Part shown: positions 47,961-58,799 of the stretch, piece after piece
Layout of the letters: each line of letters opens with the position of its first letter
How positions within the stretch are numbered: position 1 is the first letter of the stretch
NCBI RefSeq assembly: GCF_000237925.1
Contig: NC_031502.1
Location: 18,102,909-18,166,908, forward strand
DNA length: 64,000 nt
DNA from: Schistosoma mansoni
Taxonomy: Eukaryota > Platyhelminthes > Trematoda > Strigeidida > Schistosomatidae
Reading direction: 5' to 3'
Program-made: the position numbers and the translations under genes
Notes under the pieces: model-generated
The model's input: only the letters and a program-made list of their open reading frames with translations
Database searches by the model: none
Told to the model about the DNA's origin: nothing

Positions 47961-49200
47961 ACAGGCCAGCAAATATCATCTGCATGCAGATCAACAAAAG
48001 GTCATTGAGAGTTATCCAATAGAACAGGTAATATACAGTAATTTAATTTCAAGTCTATATTTTATCTTACAGATTGGCGACTTCAATTATGTGCAACTTA
48101 TATGTTTTCTTCGGATTAGATAACACATTTATTCAACCCGGTTGACAGATGGAATAACATTTATTGCATTATCCTAATTCACTAGACTGTTTCTCGCAGT
48201 TTTAACACTATTAATTCACTCCATAAGCGTAATGTATACTTTAAGAATACGAACACTCCAGTTCATTATGAATCTTGTCAAATCCTGAAACATTTCAGAA
48301 AGTTTGTTAACATAAATGTGCACGAATATCAGCTAACTTTGTTCTTTCGGCAATTGTATTATATATTTATACGAATCCACTCCTTTGTCATTAACTTAAA
48401 TGATTGGTTAATATCTTAGATATCGTTACAATTCAAATATACAAGGATATCAGTTGTTTTACGTAAAAGTAATGAACTTTCCAAACCAATTATTCAGAAG
48501 TTAGCGTTGTATAAAGAAGAGATGTAGTATTAAATATAAGATGACTAGAATAATTATTTCTCCAAGTTAAGATATGGATTAATTTAATGAACTGAAAAGA
48601 AGAAATAAGAGAATTAAAGATATATAACTTCACCTTTTAGCGCAAACAATTATTTTTGTTTAAAGTAATACATTCAAGCCGTCAATAAATATCGTGATAG
48701 AATTGCAAGTCCAAAATACTGTACTCTTCCTAAAAAACGAAATTAGATCAATTATAGGATGATAAAATTCTGGTTAGTGGTAAGTATCACATCTGAATAA
48801 ACTTTTTGATATTATTTAGTTTCAATATAAGTTTAAAATGGAGTCCCTCAGTGTAAAAAGAACTCTTTAAACTTTCCTATAAATCATCTACTGGGAACAA
48901 GGTATGTACTTAGATTTGATTTTCACCTAAATAGATTTTCAACTTTCAAAATGAATGGGCGTATGTGATAAATAATTTCAACCAAATTAGTCATACAAAA
49001 TATCATGAACTGAATGAATTTATACGATATCATCAATTATGTACTTGATACACTGATCAATTGCTCTCAGTTACATTCCGCAGGATGTCTAAGTTTTAGC
49101 TTTGCTGTGAAGTCTCGGAATAAACAAAAATTGATTTTCAGTGCACCCAGGACCTCGATTTTTCTTCAAGAAACTATTGATTGTGACAGGAATTATGTTT
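47961..49200. other. Intergenic, nothing recognised
   Basis: AT-rich sequence with no convincing exon or repeat. Confidence 0.45.
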
Positions 49201-49214
49201 AGGCTACAATTTAA

Positions 49215-50250
49215 TTGAACCGATATGGAACTTAAGTCTGTCAATTAATTTCAAAGTGCGAATCTTCAATACGAACATCAAGACAGTCCTACTGTACGGA
49301 GCTGGCGTTATGAATTTAAAAAAGAATAGTCCATATGCCAATCTGTTGTGATTTTATGTCCGGCTTTTATCACGTGATTTATCCACTAATCGAAATACGA
49401 CTTTTCTAATCTTAACACTGTGCCAAATCAATGACGTTCGACCAGTATGAGCAGTCTAGCGTCCTTATTGGTCCCTTGTCCGCCTAGCCCTTCCAATTGA
49501 GTCCAGAACACCAATTGCAGCTTCTGCTATGCCTATCGTTTATTTCAAGCATACTCGGTGTATATACCAGACAGACAGACCGCATCACACCATAAAATAG
49601 AAAATGATATTTGTACAAGGTCAAGCCAAATGTGGCTGTGAACGTGGGTGACAATAATCAATAAACTGAGTATAATTTAGGGACAGTGAGTCGTATAATA
49701 ATAATTCATAAGCCAAAATAAAGCTTATAATAAGATAAATGTGAATATACACAATCTAATCACTCAATGGTTAAACAAGAATGTATATAGAATAATCGTC
49801 CGTTAATAGGTCCCGGAAGTTACCCGTACTCATGTCTTTGCTAGGATATAACGACTTGAACTTGGAGAACTGCTGCAACCATTATCAAAAATTACAAGTA
49901 CTTATAAACAACTGTCCGTTGGCCAGATAACATCAACAACAATCTACTGTAGGAGAGGACAAACCAGCTTCCAGCCGAAGAGGAAATTACGAAGAGACTC
50001 TGGAAGTGGATAGGACACACATTGAGGAAATCACCAAACTGCATCATGAGGCAAGCGCTAACTTGGAATCCTGAACGGAAACGGAAAAGAGGAAGGCCAA
50101 AAAACACACTGCGTCGAGACTTGCAAGCAAACATGAAAAGGATGAATATTAACTGTAAATAACGGGGTGGGATTGCCTAGGACAGAGTTGGATGAAGAAT
50201 ACTGGTGGGCGGCCTGTGTTCCTTCATGAGAGTCAGCAGGCGTAAATAAG
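49215..50250 (+). mobile_element. SR2-type RTE 3' fragment split by a solo LTR
   Basis: The piece matches 15520-15970: TTCAATACGAACATCAAGAC and CTACTGTACGGAGCTG before the interruption, then the [10 protein letters not shown] and [13 protein letters not shown] coding after it, and the 3' end. The LTR at 49306-49853 sits in the middle, so this fragment is the older insertion. Confidence 0.85.
49306..49853 (-). mobile_element. Solo LTR nested in an SR2 fragment
   Basis: Close copy of 4366-4910 over its whole length. Ends are CGTTATG...ATATAACG, with TG/CA mutated by one base each. The flanks GCTGG and ACTTG are consistent with a decayed 5-bp duplication of the SR2 sequence GCTGA. It is older than the copy at 4366, whose duplication is perfect. 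Confidence 0.85.
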
Positions 50251-50259
50251 TATGTAAGA

Positions 50260-51120
50260 ATAAATCTTGTATTTAAACGGATCAATTTCTTTGTTTGTAC
50301 GCAAAATATACTTATAGTTTTTATCTGATTATTTTATACGACTGAACTAATTAATATTAAACTCTGATTATATCTACCAAAATAACTTTTCTAACCGAAT
50401 CTGTCTCAGATAGATTTATGATAGAAAGTAAAATAGACAGGTCATTCTTTACATCAGTACCTCACCCTTTTACAGTTTGCAGATGACATCAATTACAGAA
50501 ATTAAAACTGATTGTAAGAGTTTCTATTCATCAACTGTTGAATGATTAACAAAGATCTTTTCTTCAATGACTTTTACTAATATATGTTTTGTAATACATA
50601 TTTTATACCTTCACTAGTTTTTACTGACCGAATGTTCTATCTTTTGGTACCTATTAAATGGGAGTTTTCAGTAGATATTAATAAGCGTATTTCCATCTAT
50701 AATAAATTCGAGATTTCTTGTCGCCCCATTATTTCTACACCCCCCCCCGCTTAAGGGAAAATATATTTACCATTGATGTTTACTGGCCTCTCATTTATTC
50801 GCATTGGAAACTAGAATTACTTACCATTCTTTCTGAGTAAAAACCAAAAACACAAGATAGTAAATAGCTCATGGGATCAGGCAAAAAAGTACAAGCCAAT
50901 AATGTTTCAAATGGCAGACACACAAGCAAACGTATCTGGACATGTATTTGTAGTACGCGAACGCAATTTTGTAAATATATTTTATTACTCTACATGTAAT
51001 CTGTATTATGAACAATAATAGTTTATGTGAATACTGAAACTTAAAAGAAAAAGAACTAATCGAAAAATAAAAAGTTTTCTTATCAGAAGGGGTTTTGTGG
51101 AGATTTAGTATTTTTCATAG
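50260..51120. other. Intergenic, nothing recognised
   Basis: AT-rich, with a nine-C run near 50742. No exon or known repeat found. Confidence 0.45.
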
Positions 51121-51124
51121 TTAA

Positions 51125-51300
51125 AAGCGTGAGTCAAATGAAGCTAGACCACCAGGGAAAACATGGAAGCACTGGACGGCCGTTTCGTTCTATTGTGGGA
51201 CTCCTCAACAGTGCGCATCCACGATCCCACACTCGCGAGATTCGAACCCAGGACCTACCAGTCTCGTGCCAGAGCACTTAACCGATAGACCATTAAGCCG
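51125..51300 (-). mobile_element. Hammerhead SINE, left palindrome arm
   Basis: On the minus strand a tRNA-like head with GGTTCGAATCTCGC leads to TTGAGGA, a broken stem II (GTCC/GAAC), GAAA, and CGGCCGTC. Core C-to-T and stem II mutations predict no cleavage. Confidence 0.75.
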
Positions 51301-51407
51301 GCATCCAACGGTGTTAATGTCTAACTTCAACTGATCCACGAAGTTGAGCAACCGTTCACCAATTGTCTTCAGTGAGTTGATATCTCTACAAGAGACGAGG
51401 TTTGAAC

Positions 51408-51930
51408 TCCCCCAAATGCCCTGGTACGGCCGAGAGTGGGGAGAGTCTGCTCTCCCTCTCGAAATGCTCTCATATGGCCACGCGAATATATAGCCTCTGC
51501 CAGGGAAGTCCTACTCACTGCCTTCTCGTGGCGAGGGTGTTGTTTACGAAATTGAGGGCACGAAAAGCGAATGTCCGGCGCTTTAACCGGGTTGGTGGAT
51601 GTGGAGGATCCACCTAGGGGAGTTGGAGAACCCTGATTCCAAACCAATGGTGCACATGGGCTCCAGTATCCTGATGGAACAAATGGTGTATAAATCAATC
51701 GTTGGTCACCGGCTACCATGGGACTGCATCTCCTCACGATGCTCCACTGCCTTGTGGATCAGACCTTTAGGTCAAAGGCTTCGGGTGTGGCCCCTTAAGA
51801 AAACCACCTGCTTCAGTCTGGGCACCTGGACAGTATCACAGCCCTCACACAAATCAAATGAGATTTGTGAGGCGCATATTTATCTGGTGCTTCCTTGAAC
51901 CAATATTTATGTGTTTAAATAAATAAATAA
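51408..51930 (+). mobile_element. Short RTE derivative, left palindrome arm
   Basis: Same family as 5259-5785: starts CCCCAAATGCCCTGG and ends in the AAAT-type tail. It contains an open frame of 99 codons (51599-51898) shared with other copies, including [15 protein letters not shown]. No target duplication is seen, as expected inside an inverted duplication. Confidence 0.85.
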
Positions 51931-52131
51931 AATAAATACTGCTTCTCACTAGAACTTCTGGATATACCTCTAGAAGAGTTACCAACTCATAAACATCTTG
52001 ATAGGCAGCATTTGCATCCAAGTGTCTGAAACCCGGTGATTTACAATATAGGGTGGGTTGTATCTTAACAGTTAAAGCTTTTAAAATCTCAGTTTATAAG
52101 TCATGTGCTTTATGTGCTCTTTTTTAATTTT

Positions 52132-52640
52132 ATTTAAACATAAATATTGGTACAAAGGGGCACCAGATAAATATGCGCCTCACAAATCTCATTTGATTTG
52201 TGTGAGGGCTGTGATACTGCCCAGGTGCCCAAACTGAAGCAGGTGGTTTTCTTAGGGGGCCACACCCGGAGCCTTTGACCTGAAGGTCTAGTCCACAAGG
52301 CAGTGGAGCATCGTAAGGAGATGCAGTCCCATGGTAGCCGGTGACCAACGATTGATTTATACACCATTTGTTCCATCAGGATACTGGAGCCCATGTGCAC
52401 CATTGGTTTGGAATCAGGGTTCTCCAACTCCCCTAGGTGGATCCTCCACATCCACCAACCCGGTTAAAGCGCCGGACATTCGCTTTTCGTGCCCTCAATT
52501 TCGTAAACAACACCCTCGCCACGAGAAGGCAGTGAGTAGGACTTCCCTGGCAGAGGCTATATATTCGCGTGGCCATATGAGAGCATTTCGAGAGGGAGAG
52601 CAGACTCTCCCCACTCTCGGCCGTACCAGGGCATTTGGGG
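52132..52640 (-). mobile_element. Short RTE derivative, right palindrome arm
   Basis: Reverse-complement counterpart of 51408-51930. Its tail joins TAAAATTAAAAAAGAGCACA exactly as at 19170, so this arm keeps the original insertion context. Confidence 0.85.
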
Positions 52641-52744
52641 GAGTTCAAACCTCGTCTCTTGTAGAGATATCAACTCACTGAAGACAATTGGTGAACGGTT
52701 GCTCAACTTCGTGGATCAGTTGAAGTTAGACATTAACACCGTTG

Positions 52745-52926
52745 GATGCCGGCTTAATGGTCTATCGGTTAAGTGCTCTGGCACGAGACTGGTAGGTCCT
52801 GGGTTCGAATCTCGCGAGTGTGGGATCGTGGATGCGCACTGTTGAGGAGTCCCACAATAGAACGAAACGGCCGTCCAGTGCTTCCATGTTTTCCCTGGTG
52901 GTCTAGCTTCATTTGACTCACGCTTT
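52745..52926 (+). mobile_element. Hammerhead SINE, right palindrome arm
   Basis: Plus-strand counterpart of 51125-51300 with the same core (TTGAGGA) and stem II (GAAC) mutations. The mutations therefore predate the inverted duplication. Confidence 0.75.
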
Positions 52927-52929
52927 CAA

Positions 52930-55060
52930 CAAGTTTTCTGTTGATATTAACCAACCACAAAAAATAATATTGAAATGGGAAACTCCAATCGCTCATCATG
53001 TAAATTGAGTGTCTATAGTGGGGTAATTCTGGGTCCAGCAATTCTGATACTCAAAACGTCAAAGTTATTGGAAGCTTCTCTATCTATAAATATGGTAGGA
53101 ATTTTAAATCTGGAAAGGTGAAGACCTGGTCATCAACACCTCATTTCAGCCTACTCTTGTTTATGGGGTTCAAGATGGTTGCTCATTGACCCTGGCTTTG
53201 CTAAACATTTGCACTGGAAGGGAGACGATATAGGTAAATCACTAAGGACGATTACAGGGTAATATATATACTCATCCAATCAATCAAATCATGATCAACT
53301 TGCTCGCCGAACTCGATAATAACTAGTCCAAGAAACGACAGCCTGATGTTTTGGTGAAAAGCTCTAACTAGTACAACTCGCAGTTAAATGTATTATTCAT
53401 AGGCACCACTCTGCATGAGGATTATGAATAAATGCTATTAGGTAATTTACTAGTAAGACAAAACGAACTTTCGCTATTCGGATACTTTCAACAATTGCAT
53501 TTCTCAAACAAGATACTATGCTTTAGGAGCAAAACTCAGAAGCAGTTAAATGGAATCTTATATTTCGGTTGAGAGATTATCACTCAAGAAATGGGGAGGC
53601 TGCTGGTTGTAATCCACTTGGTTCTCAGGTCTTCATATATCCAAAATATATGTCCCGGTGTCTAAAATTCAACTGGTTTAGAAAGTGATACCTGATATAC
53701 TTTATCTAATAAAATACCAAAGTAAATAAAAGAAAAGCTATCGGACAAACTGATGACAAGAAAAAGATATTTTAGTGAGATAAGCTTTATTTCTCTTTTG
53801 CTTATGTTATACGACATTATTTATCATATATTTTCTTATTTTCGAGACTTATCTCGATATTATAATGAACTAAATATCACTGTCGTCCACAGAAAAATCA
53901 TTTTATAAGTAGAGAATTTTTATGATACATACACGTGATTACATATATCAATAATTTAGAGTGAAAAAAATTAAATAACTTGACAAATCACAACAAACTG
54001 GTTAAACGACTTTGATTTTTTTAATACGGTGCCAATATTGCGCTTGGAAAATTGGTTCATGATCGGAATAAAAGCACCTAAAGATATCATTTAGTCAAGA
54101 AGTTTGAAGTGATTTAGTTTATGTGAAGGTAAGATTCATTTGTAGTTGGTGTTTTGAAGACGAACGATCTCTGGGAGGCTATTTCTTCCTAATGTTGTAT
54201 GTTTTCGATGTCTCCCACTAATATTATTCAGGATCGAATCCAGAAGATTCATTTTTAGCTTTAACGCAATAATATTTAAATACTGATTTAAAATACACCA
54301 ATGTGTATTTCTCAACATTATGTAGTGTCAAACGTTGAATATCATTAGATCATAATGGAGGGTAGAATTTGGTGCATAAATAAAACATGTTGACTTTCAA
54401 CATTTGAACTATCAGTATAAGTATACATAAATTGTTCTAGCAAAATGATCTAGTGTCAGAAACAATTGCTTATCAATAATGGAATTTCACCTACATTTAC
54501 ACGTTCATTTAAATTACTACAGAAATTTCGGCATGTGAGGCAAGCAATGTAAAAATACGTTTTTGTCCTCAGTGTACCTTCAATACTACTTCTTTATTTG
54601 AGTTAGAGGTCCAGTCTGACTCAACATTGTCGAATGTGATTACTTCAGCAGTTATATTTTTCAGTCGCTACGCTAATGTTAAAAAAATTTAATTACAACA
54701 TTCAGTGAATTTATTATTCAATAGACCCAGACTGAACTTTTAGAGGGAATAGTCAATGTATTCATGAAAAAAATCTAGAGTAAATTACTTGTTTTTTCAG
54801 TGTTTACATTATGACTGCCCATAAAAGATGTATATCTTGTGAATGCTAACTTATTAATATATATGATGAATAATTATAATCCTGTACAATTGATTGATCA
54901 CTCGGTAGTTATCAGTATCATGTGTGTCAGGTGCTTTTTAGTGCAGATCGAATTCTGTCGACCAAGTTGGAATGTAACCACTGTGTTGAGATGAGATGGT
55001 GGTTGGAGGTAGTTAACAGAAAACCATGGACCTAAGTTTCATGTTATTTAGCAAGTTGTA
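52930..55060. other. Mostly unassigned AT-rich region
   Basis: A short stretch near 53130-53230 (GVQDGCSLTLALLNIC) hints at an RT shard, but nothing else supports it. The rest shows no exon or known repeat. Confidence 0.35.
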
Positions 55061-55079
55061 CATGTAATCTTGAGGGAAC

Positions 55080-55165
55080 TGATGCTCCCTGACGGATTCG
55101 ATCCCGTATCACCCAGCTTCACAGTCAAAGACGACGCCACTGAGCTATCTGGGTCGGATTTCTTG
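55080..55165 (-). repeat. tRNA-like SINE head (not hammerhead type)
   Basis: On the minus strand GATAGCTCAGTGGC resembles an A box and GGGATCGAATCCG a B box, spaced as in a tRNA. The cloverleaf is imperfect and there is no hammerhead downstream, so this is more likely a tRNA-derived SINE head or an old tRNA pseudogene than a working tRNA. Confidence 0.5.
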
Positions 55166-55179
55166 TCGAATACCTCCAA

Positions 55180-56255
55180 CCAGCATCTGAATTACAATCC
55201 TTCATCCATTATACATTGATTTCCTTATTTTTCAGGATGGTTTTTTTCTGTAATAACTTCCTTTTCGTTTAGCTTAATTCGGCTCAGTTTATGCTGTTGA
55301 TATGGCTAGTAAATACGGACCACTTTATCAACACTTTCGTATTTCTATGGTAAAATAATGCAATGCCATCTAACCTAATTTTAGACTGTTAAAATATTTG
55401 TTGGCAAGGTAAGAGAATACAGGTGAGGATAAGAGTTGTGTGTGACTGTTGTTGAACAGTTTCCTTCTTTATAAGCAACAACGAATTCGGTATTTTAAAC
55501 GTGAACTATTGATAAACTTAGAATCTCCGGCCTTTAAATACTAAACATATATCAGTTAAAATATAGACCTCATCATAAATACAAAAATATTATATTTGTA
55601 ATATCCCAATGAGTAGAAAAACTAGATTTTCTGACGTTTCGTGACTCAGTGTAAGCCACTTCTTCAGAGAATAAATAACCTGGTTTTATTTAATCTATTT
55701 ATTTATAACAATCTACTCAATGCTCAATTTACTCAAAATTACCAAATCAAAACTTGGTAATGATACCTATAGACCTTATCAGTTAATTTCCTTCTAATTA
55801 GTATCATTTTCGATCGACAAATCACAAACTACAGTTTTGTGTTTCCAAAGACTTAAATCATTATTGAATACCTGTTGAAATTTAATCTAACTGAAATAAA
55901 CTAAATGGTTACACTGAGTCATATCGTCACTACAACTTTCATCAGAATGTATTCATTGTTTCGCCATAAACACAATAAAATATAGTATCGGAAATATACA
56001 AATGGGGAGACCATAGTTTATGGACGAACCAATTAGATTTAAGATAACAGGTCCTGGATTTTAGCGCGAAATTTATTCATACATTTGGCTAAATAACGTT
56101 TTGGCATTTTAGCTGATGTCAGTTCGTGATGAAAACCCTAAACCTAATTCCTAACTCTAACCATCAACTGTAAATCATAATTCTAATTCTCCACACTGGT
56201 TTATAACCCCTATTTAGTCCTAGTTAGTAGGTGGACATTCTCAAGCTCGCTTCAG
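55180..56255. other. Intergenic, nothing recognised
   Basis: AT-rich sequence with no exon or repeat I can name. Confidence 0.4.
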
Positions 56256-56431
56256 TGTCACTGTGGCGTTTGTATGAACCAATGATTCCTCTGTATTGAT
56301 GACTGCTTGATTTTGAATTCCAAATACAATACATTAGTTCGTGTTCATTAAATACTTCTTGATTCAATTACGTTGTTTCTGAGATTACTAGTTTATACTA
56401 CAATTCAAATGCTATTAAATATCACATTGAC

Positions 56432-56818
56432 GTGATGGAGCCTGCAATAGAACAGTTGAACATTCATTCAACTTCTGAAGCTTTTAAGGATTATTTTGAA
56501 GGGTTTGAGATATGGAGCATGATCAAGAAAGATGTGAAGGGTGGTAAAATTGTGGCACATTTTCTTAAATTCATCGGTAAAGAAGCCTACAGTTTACTGA
56601 AAACTTTGGGATATCCTGAAAAGCCTATCTTACTCCTTTATACAACTCTCAAGGAACTACTATTAAATCGTGTAAAGTGCACCAGTTTTGAACGTCGTGA
56701 GAGAGCGAAATTTCATAAGATGATTCGTCAGAATAACCAAAAGGTTAGGGAATTCATCCTTGGATTGCAAAGACGAGCTGCGAAATGCAATTTTGGTGAT
56801 CGACTTAAGTTGATGTGA
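56432..56818 (+). pseudogene. Gag, N-terminal part
   Basis: 128 codons beginning MMEPAIEQLNIHSTSEAF, parallel to the 547-residue Gag at 41778-43421, including FIGKEAYSLLKTLGYPEKPI. A TGA at 56816-56818 stops it. The frame resumes with RDRLIAGINIPGLEKELLR and, in another frame, the knuckles CLSCGEFHYRNSC and CFKCGKIGHIQSVC up to about 57249. Structural protein of the element, now broken. Confidence 0.8.
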
Positions 56819-57249
56819 ATTCATGTGCAGCTAAGAGATCGATTAATTGCAGGAATTAACATACCAGGTCTGGAAAAAGAGCTGTTAAGAATGCCAAACT
56901 GTTCCTTTAAAGATGTTAGAACTGCATGTATCAATACGAAGCAGTGAATGAACTTGATACCCAATCGATGAAAATTTCTAATAGTTTGCTCAGACATCAT
57001 GATGAAATACAATCTCAGGGTCGATCAAACTTGCGTTCGTCGGATAGTGATTCCTATTCTCGTGAGAATATGAAAGGTGATTCAACAAGGAATTGCAAAG
57101 CAAACAATTAATGCGAGAAAAGGTTTGGAAAATGCTTATCATGTGGCGAATTTCATTATCGTAATTCATGTGCATTTCGTAATGCTGAATGTTTTAAATG
57201 CGGCAAGATAGGGCACATTCAGTCAGTATGCAAAACTACTGTTCACTTT

Positions 57250-57466
57250 AAATTCACTTGGTATTGTTTGTTTGAATCGCAAAAGCAAGTGGCTATCAAG
57301 ACTCAGTGGCCGAGTGGATAACGCGATGGCGTTTGAAGCGAGGGTACTGGGTTCGAGTCCCAGAGTGAACATCAACTCTGAGATGCAGGTACATCCAGCT
57401 GACGAGTCCCAAATAGGACGAAACGCGCGTCCTGGATTCCACTGCTAGCCACTATCCATCTCTGCT
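57250..57466 (+). mobile_element. Sm-alpha-type hammerhead SINE with 13-bp target duplication
   Basis: A 217-bp insertion flanked by TACTGTTCACTTT at 57237-57249 and 57467-57479, between the zinc knuckles and protease of the Gypsy element. The tRNA-like head (A box TGGCCGAGTGG near 57307, B box GGTTCGAGTCCC near 57350) can drive pol III transcription. A hammerhead ribozyme follows. The SINE presumably uses RTE-type enzymes in trans. Order and sequence match the published schistosome Sm-alpha family as I know it. Confidence 0.9.
57393..57437 (+). ncRNA. Hammerhead ribozyme, apparently intact
   Basis: Stem I ATCCAG (57393-57398) pairs with CTGGAT (57432-57437). The core is CTGACGA (57399-57405), stem II GTCC/GGAC (57406-57409 and 57416-57419), then GAAA (57420-57423) and a stem III of CGC/GCG (57424-57429) with no real loop. 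The cleavage triplet GTC ends at 57431, so cleavage is predicted between 57431 and 57432. All invariant bases are present. Confidence 0.9.
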
Positions 57467-57557
57467 TACTGTTCACTTTGCTTCAAGTATTACTAAGTCT
57501 TATAATCTAGATCCCAATAATTCGACTGTTCCTTGTCATCATTTATCTTTATACACC

Positions 57558-57989
57558 ATGTCGAAAGGTAACGTTCATATTCAAAAGCGGTTATATACCT
57601 CCCTCGGTTCATTTCATGACTTTATTGTGGACACAGGTAGTATAGAGTCCATTATTTCATTCAAGAACTTGAAATCTTTAGATCCTAACTTTGTGGTCAG
57701 ACCCACTGAAGTCTCAATATTGGGGATTACTGGACACGGATTGCCCATACGAGGATGCTGTGAATTGCTAATAAGAGATGATAATTCTCCATATATGCCT
57801 TGTGAATTTTTAGTTAGTGAAGTTGAATTGTCTTTACTAGTTTTTACAGAGAATCCTGATGCTTTACTTAAAGATTTGATAGCTGTGTGTGCTAAGTGTA
57901 GTGGAGGTATGAAAATCCAGCCTATAAAATTTCAAGCACAGGGTGATCCAGTCTTTCTTAAAGGACGAATAATTCCTTATGATCTTTGA
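57558..57989 (+). CDS. Gypsy aspartic protease segment
   Basis: 143 open codons containing FIVDTGSIESIIS near residues 20-32, the DTG active-site triad of retroviral-type aspartic proteases, and ILGITGHGLPI downstream. Such proteases cut Gag-Pol into mature parts. The frame ends at 57989 just before RT. Part of a larger polyprotein, so the ATG at 57558 is probably internal. Confidence 0.8.
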   Translation: MSKGNVHIQKRLYTSLGSFHDFIVDTGSIESIISFKNLKSLDPNFVVRPTEVSILGITGHGLPIRGCCELLIRDDNSPYMPCEFLVSEVELSLLVFTENPDALLKDLIAVCAKCSGGMKIQPIKFQAQGDPVFLKGRIIPYDL

Positions 57990-58009
57990 GAAGCAGTACA
58001 TAAGACATT

Positions 58010-58379
58010 GAACGATTTGTGTGCAAAAGGTATAATTCAACCAATTCAGTCTTCAGCATGCGGTACTCCTATTGTTATGCCATTGAATTTGGATGGCAAG
58101 ACCCCTAGAATACGTGTGATTATAAATTAACACTGAACTCCCGTATGCTGAAGCAAACGTGCACGAAGATGGAGGCTGAAGATATTCTAGATCGAATTCA
58201 TGGTTCTAAAATGTTTTCGAAAGTTGACTTTAAAGATGCTAATCTTCAAATCCCCTTAGATAAATCTACATCTATTTTGACAACAATTAACACTCCTTTA
58301 GGTCTGTTCAAATAAAACTTCCATCAATTTGGTCTAACTTGTTCTCCAACCATATTTCAGGATGTTATGAATAAAGAAG
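58010..58379 (+). pseudogene. Gypsy RT, N-terminal fragment
   Basis: RT-like pieces with frame breaks: GIIQPIQSSACGTPIVMP, MEAEDILDRIHGSKMFSKVD (motif A region) and the LTCSPTIFQDVMNK segment. The sequence is cut before the YxDD box by the inverted LTR at 58380. Confidence 0.75.
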
Positions 58380-58780
58380 TGTGATAAATTGAAGTATTTG
58401 AATTGTGGTACAAACTAGTAATCCCAGAGAAAAGGCAATTTAATCAAGAAGTATTAGATGAACATGAATGAATGTATTGTATTTGGAATTCAAAGGAGTC
58501 ATTGGTTCATTCAAACGCCACACCTTAAATTGGAGTGTAAGTATCTGTGACCGATTGTGCGTATTCTTCTTAAGTTCATCTTACGTCTGTCCGATAGTGT
58601 ATTGGATAAATACTCTGTATTATCTAGAATGCACTCGTTGGTTTTAGAACTAACCACTGAAATTGTAACAGACTCACTGATTCCTGGAATTGCATACAAT
58701 CATCATGTCGGTTGTGTGGTGAATGATTGTATTCTTCCGAATTCCATTAGTTCATATCCCGAGTTTAATTGTTAATACCT
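58380..58780 (-). mobile_element. Inverted Gypsy 3' end (Pol tail and LTR)
   Basis: On the minus strand a Pol tail (58511-58699, ISVVSSKTNECILDNTE, close to the tail at 41656-41883) runs into a 143-bp LTR (58522 down to 58380, TGTGGCGTTT...TTATCACA). The LTR end abuts the RT of the plus-strand element exactly. Upstream parts of this second element are missing. Confidence 0.8.
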
Positions 58781-58799
58781 AACTCCAAATGTTCTGAAA

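Larger units (their letters stand above)
51124..52926. repeat. 1.8-kb palindrome with 0.8-kb arms
   Basis: Left arm 51124-51925 and right arm 52132-52926 are reverse complements with only scattered mismatches. The spacer is about 206 bp. Each arm contains, from the outside in, a hammerhead SINE, about 100 bp of ordinary sequence and a short RTE derivative. The shared non-repeat stretch (for example GAAGTTGAGCAACCGTTCAC) shows that one locus was copied in inverted form, not that two elements inserted independently. Confidence 0.9.
56262..58379 (+). mobile_element. Ty3/Gypsy (CsRn1-like) element, 5' LTR to early RT, truncated
   Basis: A 165-bp LTR (56262-56426, TGTGGCGTTT...ATATCACA) is followed almost at once by Gag (from 56432), zinc knuckles (about 57115-57235), an aspartic protease (57558-57989) and the start of RT (58010-58379). 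Stops break Gag at 56816 and in the knuckle segment. The element ends abruptly at 58379, where an inverted LTR begins. The first knuckle is C-x2-C-x3-H-x4-C, and GACGTGAT beside the LTR partly resembles a tRNA-Trp primer site, as reported for CsRn1 relatives. Confidence 0.82.

Noticed and set aside
53130-53240. Possible RT motif GVQDGCSLTLALLNIC
   Set aside because: Too short; no other RT motif in order around it.
55080-55165. Functional tRNA gene
   Set aside because: Arms do not pair well enough for a cloverleaf; kept only as a tRNA-like repeat.
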